A DNA stretch of 62,816 bases from Candidatus Methanomethylophilaceae archaeon (GCA_017540825.1 JAFYAH010000047.1:1-62816), one strand, 5' to 3'. Shown: positions 54,443 through 62,816, counted from the first letter of the stretch. Notes: generated by a model from the letters alone, not told the origin. Program-made: numbers and translations.

Positions 54443-55450
54443 TCAGCAGGTGTTACCTCGGAAGGTAACGCCTCGCTGGATGTGACCTCCATTAGCATTC
54501 CTCTTCTCGCGCCACTGCTCCAGCATGTCGCGGGAGGCCCTGCGCTCGTCCTTGTCGCAGTAGTGGCGCTGCGTAGTGACGACCGAACTGTGGCCCATCA
54601 CAAGGGAGACATCGTGTATGTCCTGGCCGTCGTCTATGGCCATCTGCCCGAAGGTGCGGCGGCATCCGCGGAGGTCGAACTTCTCTCCCACGTCTTTCTC
54701 GACGGCGCACTTGAGCTTCTCGACCTGCCCGTATCCGATGAACTCCTCCTTGCCCCTCAGCGGCGGGAACAGGGCGTCGGACTCTTTGCCGCACATCCTG
54801 AGCTTCATCTCCCTGGCCTCTAGATAGTTCTCTATGACCGGGACCCCAATGGGGACGAGGGGTATCCATCTCGGCGATCCGTAGGACCCTTCGCCCTTGA
54901 CGTGCTCCGCGTAAACCTCGCCGACTTCGCCGGTTATGCGAACATTGTAGACATACATCTGGCGGAGCTCCTGGGGACGGAGGCCACCGCATAGGGCGAG
55001 GGTCACGAGGGCGTATCCCTCGGTGAGCTTCCAGTCCAGCGGGGAGATCTCCAAGGCCCTCGCCACTATCTTCTCCGTCACTTCGTCGTCGATTGAGGCC
55101 TTGCGCTTGACATACTTCTTGGGGGCGTGTGCCGCGAACTTAATCTTGAAAGCGGCAACGACGTCGTTGTCGAAGAACGAGGTGATCTTCTTGAGGGCGG
55201 CCAGATCCTTGCGGAGGGTCGAGTCGTCGATCCCCTCGGATTTGCGATACCCTATGAAGATGTCCACGTCCTGCGCGGTCAGCTTGCGGGGGTTGTCCGT
55301 GGACACGCTGCCCTCTTCCTTCAGATCCTTGAAGATGCGGCCGAGCTGGCGGAGCTTCCTGCCCAACGTATCATAGGTCGAGGCGGCCAGGTGCCCCCTC
55401 TCCGTCGGGAGGTACTCCTTTATGCAGTCGGTGAACGGGTAGCGCGTCAT
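54443..55450 (-). CDS. Tyrosine recombinase / integrase
   Basis: A 335-residue phage-type integrase. Catalytic residues can be placed: R158 in LCGGLRPQEL, K185 in EHVKGEGSYGSP, the box II arginines in DLRGCRRTFG (261-265; the usual His of HxxR is Arg), H287 in MGHSSVVTT and the nucleophile Y297 in RHYCDK. A core-binding domain fills residues 1-115. The gene is 102 bases from tRNA-Lys(CTT) and reads toward it, the usual layout of an integrated element. A GTTACC/GGTAAC hairpin lies in its last codons. Its start overlaps the preceding stop (ATGA). Confidence 0.9.
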   Translation of the reverse strand: MTRYPFTDCIKEYLPTERGHLAASTYDTLGRKLRQLGRIFKDLKEEGSVSTDNPRKLTAQDVDIFIGYRKSEGIDDSTLRKDLAALKKITSFFDNDVVAAFKIKFAAHAPKKYVKRKASIDDEVTEKIVARALEISPLDWKLTEGYALVTLALCGGLRPQELRQMYVYNVRITGEVGEVYAEHVKGEGSYGSPRWIPLVPIGVPVIENYLEAREMKLRMCGKESDALFPPLRGKEEFIGYGQVEKLKCAVEKDVGEKFDLRGCRRTFGQMAIDDGQDIHDVSLVMGHSSVVTTQRHYCDKDERRASRDMLEQWREKRNANGGHIQRGVTFRGNTC

Positions 55451-55683
55451 CTGCTTATCCCCGCCTTTTCGAACTCCTTCGCCTCCATGCGGACCGCGAA
55501 GCTCTGGAAGGCCACGAAGACCCTCCTCTCGTCCTTGTCCAGGTACGTCAGCGGGAACTCGCGCATGAAAGTGGCGAGAATGCTCGCTGAAACCAGGCGT
55601 CCAATATCCTCAACGGTCCGAGGGCCCGCTTCAAGCGAGGATCCTTGCCGTCCGTTGCTATCAATAACATTTGAGGTATCCAT
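55447..55683 (-). CDS. Small uncharacterised protein coupled to the integrase
   Basis: A 78-residue protein ending in a helical segment, TVEDIGRLVSASILATFMREFP, and FVAFQSFAVRMEAKEFEKAG. No family is recognised. The ATG at 55683 is preferred over an upstream one at 55773 because a TATA box stands about 34 bases before it. The stop overlaps the integrase start, so it is coupled and may regulate or assist the integrase. Confidence 0.6.
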   Translation of the reverse strand: MDTSNVIDSNGRQGSSLEAGPRTVEDIGRLVSASILATFMREFPLTYLDKDERRVFVAFQSFAVRMEAKEFEKAGISR

Positions 55684-55712
55684 GTTATCAATAGCATTAA
55701 TGCTAAGAATTC

Positions 55713-55722
55713 TATTTATAAG
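55713..55722. promoter_or_regulatory. Shared TATA-like box between divergent island genes
   Basis: TATTTATAAG on the plus strand reads CTTATAAATA on the other; it lies 34 bases from the ATG at 55751 on one side and 34 bases from the ATG at 55683 on the other. One near-symmetric element could therefore serve both the integrase unit and the regulator/defence unit. Confidence 0.5.
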
Positions 55723-55750
55723 TTTTCCATCGATGTCATTAGTGATATTC

Positions 55751-56074
55751 ATGGTAATGATAGGCCGCACCAAATTCGGTCAGAACAACAGGATCAGCTT
55801 AGTAGAGGGGCTTCCGGACATTCTGAACCTGGAGCTCGGGGACTATGTCGAGTTCCATGCCGAGAACGGGAACATAATAATACGCAAAGACACCAGAAAA
55901 TACAACGGATACGACTTCGAAGGGGAGGAGATCCGCGAGAAAGTCCTGAAGCTTGAGGATGAAAAGCTCGATCACATCGCGGACGAGGACCCCGCGGTAG
56001 CCCTGGAAAAAGCGAGACAAGAATACCTCAAAGACAAGGCCGAACGCGAAGGGAGGAAAGCTTCCAAACATTGA
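55751..56074 (+). CDS. AbrB/SpoVT-like DNA-binding protein
   Basis: A 107-residue protein. The N-terminal swapped-hairpin AbrB domain is at residues 3-45: RTKFGQNNRISLVEGLP, then LNLELGDYVEFHAENGNIIIRK. The rest is a charged helix (EEIREKVLKLEDEKLD...). AbrB-like proteins are transcription regulators or antitoxins; no toxin gene is adjacent. It lies 39 bases upstream of the DUF262 gene and divergent from the integrase unit, so control of the island is plausible. Confidence 0.82.
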   Translation: MVMIGRTKFGQNNRISLVEGLPDILNLELGDYVEFHAENGNIIIRKDTRKYNGYDFEGEEIREKVLKLEDEKLDHIADEDPAVALEKARQEYLKDKAEREGRKASKH

Positions 56075-56113
56075 TGGAATTACTTCCATCAACAGTATTT
56101 CAGCGGTGAACCA

Positions 56114-57877
56114 ATGGCCAACCAATTTTCATCCAAAGACATCGAGCTGAAGAATCTCCTAGTGGCTATCGACAAAGACAAATGTCAGCTGCCCGACTTC
56201 CAAAGAAAATGGGTGTGGAGTGACGATCAGATACGCTCGTTGCTATCGAGCGTCGTGAAATATTATCCGGTCGGGGTTTTGATGACTTTGAAGTACAATC
56301 CTGACAACCTCAGGTTCAAGTATCGTTCCTTCACAGGAGTCGCTCCGCAGCGCGTTCCCGAATGCCTTGTCCTGGACGGGCAACAAAGGCTAACCTCCCT
56401 ATATCATGCACTATACTCCAAGAATCCTGTAGAGACGAAGGATTCCAAAGGAAAGGCCAAGAACGTCTATTATTACATGAACATCAAATCGTACTTAGAA
56501 AAAGACGACGAAAATCTCATCGTATCTGTTCCCGAAGACAAGGTGATCAGAGCCAATTTTGGCAGGGACGTCGTACAGGACCTCCGCACTCCAAAAGATG
56601 AGATGAAAGAGATGATGTTTCCATTGAACCGGATATTCGACGGCGATGTGACAGTCTGGTTCTATGACAATTATTGGGACGAAACGGACGTTCGCGACGA
56701 TATCCGCAGGATCCATAGTGAGCTGGTCCTCGGATTGAACAACTACAAGGTCCCCATAATCTCACTATCTGATTCGGTTCCAAAAGAAGCGGTCTGCCAA
56801 ATCTTTGAGAACGTGAATACCGGCGGAGTACCCCTGTCAGTTTTCGAGCTTTTAACAGCTATATTCGCAGCAGATGACTACAATCTTGCAGAGAACTGGG
56901 ATGAACAGAAATCAAAGATGAGAGATGCATTGACGCGTGACCTTCTGGAAAACGTTTCCGCAACAGACTTCTTGACGACTGTGACGTTGGTGTCCCGCTA
57001 TTGTACCGAAGGGGCCACAGTGAGCTGCAAAAGCAGGGACATTCTGAAACTGCCCTTGGATGATTATAAGAAATACGCAGACAAGGTCTGCCAAGGATTC
57101 ATCGCGGCATCGCTATTCCTGGAAGAGAACTCAATCTATACTTCGAAGAACCTGCCCTACGACTCCCAATTGATACCTTTGTCTGCAATGGCCACTGCCC
57201 TCGGAGATAGATTCAGGGAGGGACCAGTAAAAGAACGGATCAAGCGCTGGTATTGGTGCGGCGTATTCGGAGAAATGTATGGAGGATCCAACGAGACACG
57301 CTATGTCAACGACCTCACCGAGGTAATCAAGTGGATCGACGGAGCCGAGCTACCCGACACGATCCAGAGGGCGTCTTTCAGCGCTACGAGGCTGTTGACG
57401 ATGTATTCGAGACAGAGCGCCGCATACAAAGGGGTGATGGCTTTGATACTCTCAAATGAAGCCAAAGATTGGCTGGAAGGATCCACGATGAATTTCCAGT
57501 CCTTCTTCAACTTGAACATCGACTTGCATCACATATTCCCTCGGGCCTACTGTGAAAAGATGAACTACCCAAAGGAAAAATACGACAGCATCATCAACAA
57601 GACCCCGATAGCCGCACGCACCAACAAGATCGTAGGCGGATCGGCTCCGAGCAGCTATCTGCCCAAGATTGTAAGTAAAGGAATGGATGAAGAAAGCCTA
57701 AGAATTAACGTCGAATCGCATTTCATCGATTACTCTTACCTCTCCTCGGACAATTTCAATGAGTTCATCACAGACAGAGCATCGAGGTTGTTGGACGCCA
57801 TCGTAGCAGCCACTGGCAAGCCAGTGACCGACAGGGCAAGCGACGAAGTAGTCTCCCTTTATGGAAAAGCATTGTGA
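56114..57877 (+). CDS. DUF262/HNH GmrSD-like endonuclease
   Basis: A 587-residue protein. The DUF262 domain opens with PDFQRKWVWSDDQIRSLL near residue 28 and has the nucleotide-binding DGQQRLTSLY near 88 and FENVNTGGVPLS near 235. The C-terminal HNH/DUF1524-like nuclease is DLHHIFPRAYC near 470 followed by NKTPIAARTNKIVGG near 497. GmrSD and relatives cleave modified phage DNA using nucleotides. The stop is 9 bases before the MmeI-like gene, so the two are one operon. GC content is clearly lower than in the chromosomal genes. Confidence 0.87.
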   Translation: MANQFSSKDIELKNLLVAIDKDKCQLPDFQRKWVWSDDQIRSLLSSVVKYYPVGVLMTLKYNPDNLRFKYRSFTGVAPQRVPECLVLDGQQRLTSLYHALYSKNPVETKDSKGKAKNVYYYMNIKSYLEKDDENLIVSVPEDKVIRANFGRDVVQDLRTPKDEMKEMMFPLNRIFDGDVTVWFYDNYWDETDVRDDIRRIHSELVLGLNNYKVPIISLSDSVPKEAVCQIFENVNTGGVPLSVFELLTAIFAADDYNLAENWDEQKSKMRDALTRDLLENVSATDFLTTVTLVSRYCTEGATVSCKSRDILKLPLDDYKKYADKVCQGFIAASLFLEENSIYTSKNLPYDSQLIPLSAMATALGDRFREGPVKERIKRWYWCGVFGEMYGGSNETRYVNDLTEVIKWIDGAELPDTIQRASFSATRLLTMYSRQSAAYKGVMALILSNEAKDWLEGSTMNFQSFFNLNIDLHHIFPRAYCEKMNYPKEKYDSIINKTPIAARTNKIVGGSAPSSYLPKIVSKGMDEESLRINVESHFIDYSYLSSDNFNEFITDRASRLLDAIVAATGKPVTDRASDEVVSLYGKAL

Positions 57878-57886
57878 GGGCCCATT

Positions 57887-60586
57887 ATGCCTACGAACGC
57901 TCCTTTGGATTGGAAGGACATAAAGACTTCTGCGGCAAAATTTTCCCTCCGCTTCAAGAACGCTGAAAAAGAGGAATCGTACAAGCAGCTGTTTTGGAGC
58001 GAGTTCCTAGCGATGTTCGGTATAGACTCCATCCAAGTAGGAATGTTCGAGCAGTTCGTTAGGAAGCTCGGGAACAGCGCCGGAGAAATCGACTATTTTT
58101 GGCCGGGAAAGGTAATAATAGAGCACAAGTCTGCCGGAAAGAATCTGGAGAAAGCCCTTGACCAAGCACTCGAGTATATGCTAGGTATAGAAAAGAAAGA
58201 CCTCCCGCGCTACATCATCGTCTCCGACTTCAAGCGTATCAGACTCATCGACTTGGTTGATCGTCGCGACGATACGATCAAGCTCGAGGATCTAGCCGAC
58301 AATGTAGAGATGTTCGGTTTCTTAGCTGGATACAACAAGAAAAGAATTGAAGGGCAACATCCCGTCAACGTCAAAGCAGCAGAAATCATGGGACGGCTCT
58401 ACGACGAGCTGAAAGAGTCAAATTATCCTCCGGACAGCCTCGATATACTGATGGTCAGACTAGTATTCTGCCTGTTCGCAGAAGATGCGGACGTTTTCGA
58501 CAGAAGCATATTCTCAGCATACCTGGCATTCCACACCAACGATGACGGCACTGGGATGGCGGGAGCACTCACAGAGATTTTTTCAGTATTGGACACACCT
58601 CTCGAATCTCGTCAAAAAACTATGTCCAAAGAATTGATGAATTTCCCCTATGTCAACGGAGGGCTTTTCGCTAAACAGATACCGGGCCCTTCGTTCAATA
58701 GAGAGATGAGGGACATCCTCCTGGAAGCTTCCAAACTCGACTGGAAATTCATATCTCCTGCAATTTTTGGCTCGCTATTCCAATGCATCATGGACCCGTC
58801 CAAGAGAAGAGAACTAGGCGCACACTACACTTCCGAAGAGAACATCCTGAGAGTAATCAACCCTCTATTCATGAACGATCTAAGAAACGAGTTCGAAATA
58901 TCAAAAGGAAACAAGAAGGCACTTCAAACATTGTGGGACAGGATATCCCATATACGCATAATGGACCCCGCCTGCGGATGCGGAAACTTCTTAATCATAT
59001 CATATCGCGAGATGCGGAGGCTGGAGATGGACATTCTCGACAGCCTTTACGGCACACAGAACATACTCGATGAGTCCCACCTGCACATCGACCACTACTA
59101 CGGGATCGAAATCGGAGAATTCGCATCGATGGTCGCCAACCTTTCCATCATATTGATGGATCATCTGATGAATATGGAAATGAGGAACCGGTTCGGGCTG
59201 TACCGCGATATATTACCTCTGAAAGAAAAGGCGAACATAGTATGCGCGAATTCGCTTCAGATTGACTGGAAAGAGCTTGTAAATCCTTCTGATCTTACAT
59301 ACATCGTTGGAAATCCGCCGTTCCTTGGATATGGCCTTCAAACGAAAGAGCAGAAGGAAGAGATGCTGTCTATATTCGTGGACGAGGCAGGAAAGCCGCT
59401 GAAGACAGCAGGAAAAATGGACTATGTTTGCGCATGGTACAGAAAATCCGCCGAATACATAGCCGGGACCGACATTCGCGTAGCCCTGGTCTCCACGAAC
59501 TCGATAACACAAGGGGAACAAGTCGCTTATCTATGGGGACACCTTCTGAGAATGTTCGACATATGCATCGACTTCGCATACAGGACGTTCAAATGGAGTA
59601 ACGAAGCGAGAGGGGTAGCAGCAGTCCATTGTGTGATTATCGGATTCTCCAGATCAAACAATCGTACCAAACGCATCTATGATGGGACAGAAACAAGAGT
59701 TGCGACGAATATCTCGCCATATCTCGTCGATGCTCCCAACGTGATAGTTGAGAGCTCCAAGGACGTCTTATGTGATGCCCCAAGTATGATGACAGGCAAT
59801 CGTCCGGCGGATGGAGGCCATCTGATAATAGAAGACAAGGACAAAGAGGAGTTTATATCAAAGGATCCAAAATCAAAACAATTCATCAGACCGCTCATAG
59901 GTTCTGAAGAGTTCATAAATAAGAAAAAACGGTGGTGCCTTTGGCTAAAAGACGTTCTTCCTCAAGATTTGAAAACTTGTCCCGAAGTGATGAAAAGAAT
60001 CCAAAAATGCAAGGAGGATCGCGAATCATCGCCCGATGCCGGAAGACGTAAACTTGCCAACACACCATCACTATTCAGAGAACAATTCGAATGCAGTCAC
60101 GACTATGTGGTAATCCCTGCGGTATCATCTGAAAAAAGACAATATGTTCCGATAGGATATGTGGATAGAGATGTTATCTGCACAAACCTCATACTAATGG
60201 TGCCAGATGCTACAAAGTATCATTTCGCAATACTGACTTCTCGGATGCACATGGTTTGGATGCGCTATGTTTGTGGACGTCTAAAAAGTGATTATCGTTA
60301 TTCCAGAGATATCGTTTACAACACATTCCCATGGCCGAATGCAACAGAAGAACAGAAAACAATAATAGAAAGACTCGCCCAGGAGATATTGGACACCAGA
60401 TCAAGATATCCGGATTCATCATACGCTGACCTATACGACCCTCTAACCATGCCCGAAGATCTAAGAAAGGCGCATGAAACTCTAGATAAAGAGGTAGACC
60501 GCCTATACAAATCAAAAGGGTTCGAAGACGATAACGAACGTATATCGCAGTTATTTGAACTTTACAAAAACCTTATTCAAAGATAA
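57887..60586 (+). CDS. MmeI-like single-chain restriction-modification enzyme (Type IIL/IIG)
   Basis: An 899-residue protein with the MmeI order: N-terminal PD-(D/E)XK nuclease (D69 in GEIDYFWPG, E79-x-K81 in VIIEHKSAG), helical spacer (about 160-310), gamma-class DNA adenine methyltransferase with motif I DPACGCGNFL near 360 and motif IV NPPFLGY near 476, then target-recognition and C-terminal parts (KSDYRYSRDIVYNTFPWP near 805). Such enzymes methylate one strand for protection and cut nearby. Length matches MmeI relatives. Late in the gene the base composition becomes strongly AT-rich. Confidence 0.9.
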   Translation: MPTNAPLDWKDIKTSAAKFSLRFKNAEKEESYKQLFWSEFLAMFGIDSIQVGMFEQFVRKLGNSAGEIDYFWPGKVIIEHKSAGKNLEKALDQALEYMLGIEKKDLPRYIIVSDFKRIRLIDLVDRRDDTIKLEDLADNVEMFGFLAGYNKKRIEGQHPVNVKAAEIMGRLYDELKESNYPPDSLDILMVRLVFCLFAEDADVFDRSIFSAYLAFHTNDDGTGMAGALTEIFSVLDTPLESRQKTMSKELMNFPYVNGGLFAKQIPGPSFNREMRDILLEASKLDWKFISPAIFGSLFQCIMDPSKRRELGAHYTSEENILRVINPLFMNDLRNEFEISKGNKKALQTLWDRISHIRIMDPACGCGNFLIISYREMRRLEMDILDSLYGTQNILDESHLHIDHYYGIEIGEFASMVANLSIILMDHLMNMEMRNRFGLYRDILPLKEKANIVCANSLQIDWKELVNPSDLTYIVGNPPFLGYGLQTKEQKEEMLSIFVDEAGKPLKTAGKMDYVCAWYRKSAEYIAGTDIRVALVSTNSITQGEQVAYLWGHLLRMFDICIDFAYRTFKWSNEARGVAAVHCVIIGFSRSNNRTKRIYDGTETRVATNISPYLVDAPNVIVESSKDVLCDAPSMMTGNRPADGGHLIIEDKDKEEFISKDPKSKQFIRPLIGSEEFINKKKRWCLWLKDVLPQDLKTCPEVMKRIQKCKEDRESSPDAGRRKLANTPSLFREQFECSHDYVVIPAVSSEKRQYVPIGYVDRDVICTNLILMVPDATKYHFAILTSRMHMVWMRYVCGRLKSDYRYSRDIVYNTFPWPNATEEQKTIIERLAQEILDTRSRYPDSSYADLYDPLTMPEDLRKAHETLDKEVDRLYKSKGFEDDNERISQLFELYKNLIQR

Positions 60587-60671
60587 AATGACTAATCCAG
60601 ACAAAATCGATATCACCGATTGTGGTGAAATTAAATAGATATCGCGGAACATAATATTTGAATCCCCCCTT

Positions 60672-61805
60672 ATGAGGTTATCTTTTGAACCCATAATAGT
60701 GGGACCAGAACACGGACTAGGATTAAAAGGACAATTATTCATAGAGCGCAGAAAAACAACAACGGATTCATGGCCGATAGAAGTAGATTTTACACGCAAA
60801 TGTATACTGCCTGGAAACTACACATCGTTTGAAATAAAATCAGAGGAACTGAAATCAATTTATGATTACGTAGATTCTTTGCTAAATTTTGGTGGAAAGA
60901 CTTCAGAAAGAATGGGCGGAACATATTATAAAATTGGCTGCAACTATGATGATTTGGCATATTTTGTTAAAAACAATTTATTATTCAAAAGAAGTCATCC
61001 AAACGAGTATAAATTAATCACTTCTGTTCTCTATAATGATGCAGACTTTGTAAACGCCATTGTTAACATAGTCGACAAAGTATCCAATGACGAAAAGAAA
61101 CTATCGTTATTGATCCAATTGGTCGACAGCTTAATGGAAGCAGATCCGTCAACAGTAGATGCAGTATTGAAATCACTTGATCGCAACAAAAAGAAAATAC
61201 TGCAAAACAGAACAACGATTGATTCGTTAATTGATCTACGTAGAAAAATTGAACAGATGGATGGAAATGAAAAAGAAGAAGACTGGCAACAGTTATTCAA
61301 AGAATACGAGTGGATTCTTCCATATGTATTACCAGGCACACGTATTCTTCTTCACAGCAAGGCAAATGTTGGAAACGTTAAAATGGACAGAGATTCAAGT
61401 GAAGTAGATTTTGTCCTGCAAGACATACTAACGCAAAACCTTACACTTGTCGAGATAAAAACACCATCCAAGAGACTATTGTCCCCCTCGAAATACCGTA
61501 ATGATGTATATGCAATAAGTGAAGAACTGTCGGGAGCAATATCTCAAATTCTTAATTATAAGCAATGGCTGATCACAAAACATCCCGACCTAAATAACAA
61601 TGAAAAATATGAGATATTCAACCCCACATGTGTAGTAATAATAGGCACTTTAAAATCATTATACTGCAAAGATGACCCCTCATCAGAGAGTAGTAAAATA
61701 CAATCATTCGAATTGTTTAGACAATCCCTTTCTGGCATCATCATATTGACATATGACGAAATTATCGAAAGAATAGCTGATTTAACAGATTTCCTAGGTG
61801 TGTAA
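60672..61805 (+). CDS. Shedu-type (DUF4263) anti-phage nuclease
   Basis: A 377-residue protein. The C-terminal Shedu/DUF4263 nuclease follows the family order: EEDWQQLFKEYEWILPYVL near residue 201, then the PD-(D/E)XK-like core SSEVDFVLQD (near 242) and LVEIKTPSKRL (near 259), and AISQILNYKQWL near 290. The N-terminal 200 residues are a variable sensor-like region. Shedu proteins defend bacteria and archaea against phage. The gene is very AT-rich, unlike the host chromosome. It is 85 bases after the MmeI-like gene and could share its transcript or use the AT-rich gap as promoter. Confidence 0.88.
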   Translation: MRLSFEPIIVGPEHGLGLKGQLFIERRKTTTDSWPIEVDFTRKCILPGNYTSFEIKSEELKSIYDYVDSLLNFGGKTSERMGGTYYKIGCNYDDLAYFVKNNLLFKRSHPNEYKLITSVLYNDADFVNAIVNIVDKVSNDEKKLSLLIQLVDSLMEADPSTVDAVLKSLDRNKKKILQNRTTIDSLIDLRRKIEQMDGNEKEEDWQQLFKEYEWILPYVLPGTRILLHSKANVGNVKMDRDSSEVDFVLQDILTQNLTLVEIKTPSKRLLSPSKYRNDVYAISEELSGAISQILNYKQWLITKHPDLNNNEKYEIFNPTCVVIIGTLKSLYCKDDPSSESSKIQSFELFRQSLSGIIILTYDEIIERIADLTDFLGV

Positions 61806-62062
61806 ATAGTTTCAACTTTGGTTATCCTCATCAAGTCTATGCGCTCCCCACTCGCTCGCTGCGCTCGCTCGGTGTCGCTATCCCCCCGTCCGCTCGCAAG
61901 CTCGCGGCCGGATATCGCCCCTACGGGGCTCTCGCGCGCATGCCGGCCCTCGTCTACGCCTCGGGCACGCTCCGCTCGGCATGCGCTGCTGTCGGTCCGC
62001 CCCGACGCCGCCAGCCTGGCGGCTACGGCGTCGTCGCGGGCGTCCCGATTGCGATAAGGTGG
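61806..62062. other. GC-rich non-coding stretch with short repeats between Shedu and the Rep-like gene
   Basis: The composition jumps from AT-rich to GC-rich within about 40 bases. No gene is convincing here. CGCTCG direct repeats occur around 61851-61880, CCCCTACGGGG forms a hairpin near 61917-61927, and CCCCTGTAGGGG forms another near 62071-62082, at the Rep-like gene's 3' end. It could be an origin or a junction region of the element. Confidence 0.4.
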
Positions 62063-62816
62063 TTACGGGGATGCCCCTGTAGGGGCTGGAAAAACGGTTC
62101 CCCGAGGAAGAGAATGGATGTCCCAACCCATCCATTCGTAAAGAAAAGGATTCGAGATGTGGACTGTGTCCACCCATATCCAAGGTGAAGGAGGCCTCTT
62201 CTCCTTGATCTTCTTGAGGTCTTCTTTGAATGATTTGGAAAGGATCCATGTTTGAGAGTTCCAGATCAGGCTGTTGAGTATCGTCCATACCCGGGTGCGG
62301 AACTTCATGGGGAGATCCGAGACCCGCTTGCATTTGTCAATGTCCGGTATGCCCTCGAGGTCCAGGGATTTGGATATGTACTTCGCGATGTAGTTGATGG
62401 GGTTGGTGTACCCTTTCATCCCCATGCAGTCCCTGGTGAACGCATAGACGTCCACGAATCCCACGCGCCAGAGAGGGCTCCTGGAGTTCCAGTCGTTGAG
62501 GTTCTTGAGCTTCCCGAGGACGGACCTCGTGTACGGATCGGTCGGGTCGGGGCGGTAGGTGCCGCTCTTATGATGCCACCTGACCTTGAGAGGAGTCTCC
62601 AGGTAGAGGATCACATGGACCGCTGGATAGCCGGAGGTTGTGGACTCCTTAGCGATCACCTTGGAATATCCTCCTTTTATGCACTTCTCGAACCTGGCGA
62701 AGAAGCGGGATATGCCCTTCCCCTTGGCGGTGACGAAATAGTTGGCCTCGTCGCGGGACATCTCCTTGTGGTCGACGGTCAGCGTAAAGAAGAGCAGATG
62801 AGAGTAGATTCCGGAA
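62063..62816 (-). CDS. Rep-like replication initiator, partial (5' end beyond the window)
   Basis: The frame runs open to the right edge, so the true start lies outside; an internal ATG is at 62761. Reading upstream gives LLFFTLTVDHKE, a rolling-circle Rep first strand (FLTLT-like), followed by YPAVHVILYLE (HUH-like second motif with one His) and INYIAKYISKSLD (YxxKY/K-type tyrosine motif). This order is that of HUH Rep proteins of plasmids and small viruses. The assignment is by motif order only; the metal motif is weak. It ends at TAA. Confidence 0.55.
   Translation of the reverse strand, partial: SGIYSHLLFFTLTVDHKEMSRDEANYFVTAKGKGISRFFARFEKCIKGGYSKVIAKESTTSGYPAVHVILYLETPLKVRWHHKSGTYRPDPTDPYTRSVLGKLKNLNDWNSRSPLWRVGFVDVYAFTRDCMGMKGYTNPINYIAKYISKSLDLEGIPDIDKCKRVSDLPMKFRTRVWTILNSLIWNSQTWILSKSFKEDLKKIKEKRPPSPWIWVDTVHISNPFLYEWMGWDIHSLPRGTVFPAPTGASP

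Noticed and set aside
54232-54498. A minus-strand frame across tRNA-Lys(CTT).
   Set aside because: It is the antisense of the tRNA and flanking spacer.

Overview
The window looks like chromosome of a GC-rich methanogen-type archaeon, most probably of the Methanomassiliicoccales (Thermoplasmata); this assignment is inference. Supporting content: an archaeal RNA polymerase cluster with A split into A' and A'' and an undivided B, the archaeal amidotransferase GatD/GatE, GINS51, pantoate kinase with CoaBC, ThyX, HypB, archaeal-type ProRS, and many leaderless promoters with a TATA box about 25-35 bp before the start codon. The strongest lineage clue is in-frame UAG inside two essential RNA polymerase genes, which fits a pyrrolysine-decoding organism.

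Layout. 1-3.4 kb: a 12-bp tandem repeat, an AlbA_2/Schlafen-like regulator, and an opposing ferredoxin-TraB-thyX operon, then a second small ferredoxin. 3.5-13.8 kb: HAD phosphatase, zinc-ribbon protein and metallo-beta-lactamase, an Rpn-type nuclease, MATE exporter, SIMPL protein, HemK-like methyltransferase, and two transglutaminase paralogues flanking a second, frameshifted AlbA_2 gene with its own hexamer repeat. 13.9-16.6 kb: a metal P1B-ATPase divergent from a TetR regulator with two palindromes around the pump promoter. 16.6-34 kb: an exported papain-like protease with a broken signal-peptide frame, GatE/GatD, HypB-PurD-TruA-translin, a small membrane protein with an Xre regulator, two secreted or membrane proteins, a giant STT3/AglB-like protein, and pyrF. 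34-45 kb: a radical SAM protein and the rpoH-rpoB-rpoA1-rpoA2-rpl30e-nusA operon. 45-54.2 kb: tRNA-Lys(TTT), trmI-proS-prs, CoA genes, toprim/tmk, DUF167, GINS51, and a metallo-beta-lactamase with a CBS protein.

54.2 kb to the end is a mobile island beside tRNA-Lys(CTT): tyrosine integrase, an AbrB-like regulator, a three-gene defence block (DUF262/HNH GmrSD-like protein, MmeI-like single-chain restriction-modification enzyme, Shedu nuclease) that becomes very AT-rich, a GC-rich non-coding stretch, and a Rep-like gene running off the right edge.

The most notable signals are the UAG codons in rpoA2 and rpoH (no gene with an intact family C-terminus here uses TAG as stop), the compact defence cargo, repeat arrays directly upstream of both AlbA_2 genes, and a recurring pattern of upstream genes that lack a stop codon where the next gene begins. 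The last pattern and two frameshifts could be biology or assembly indels; reads would decide.
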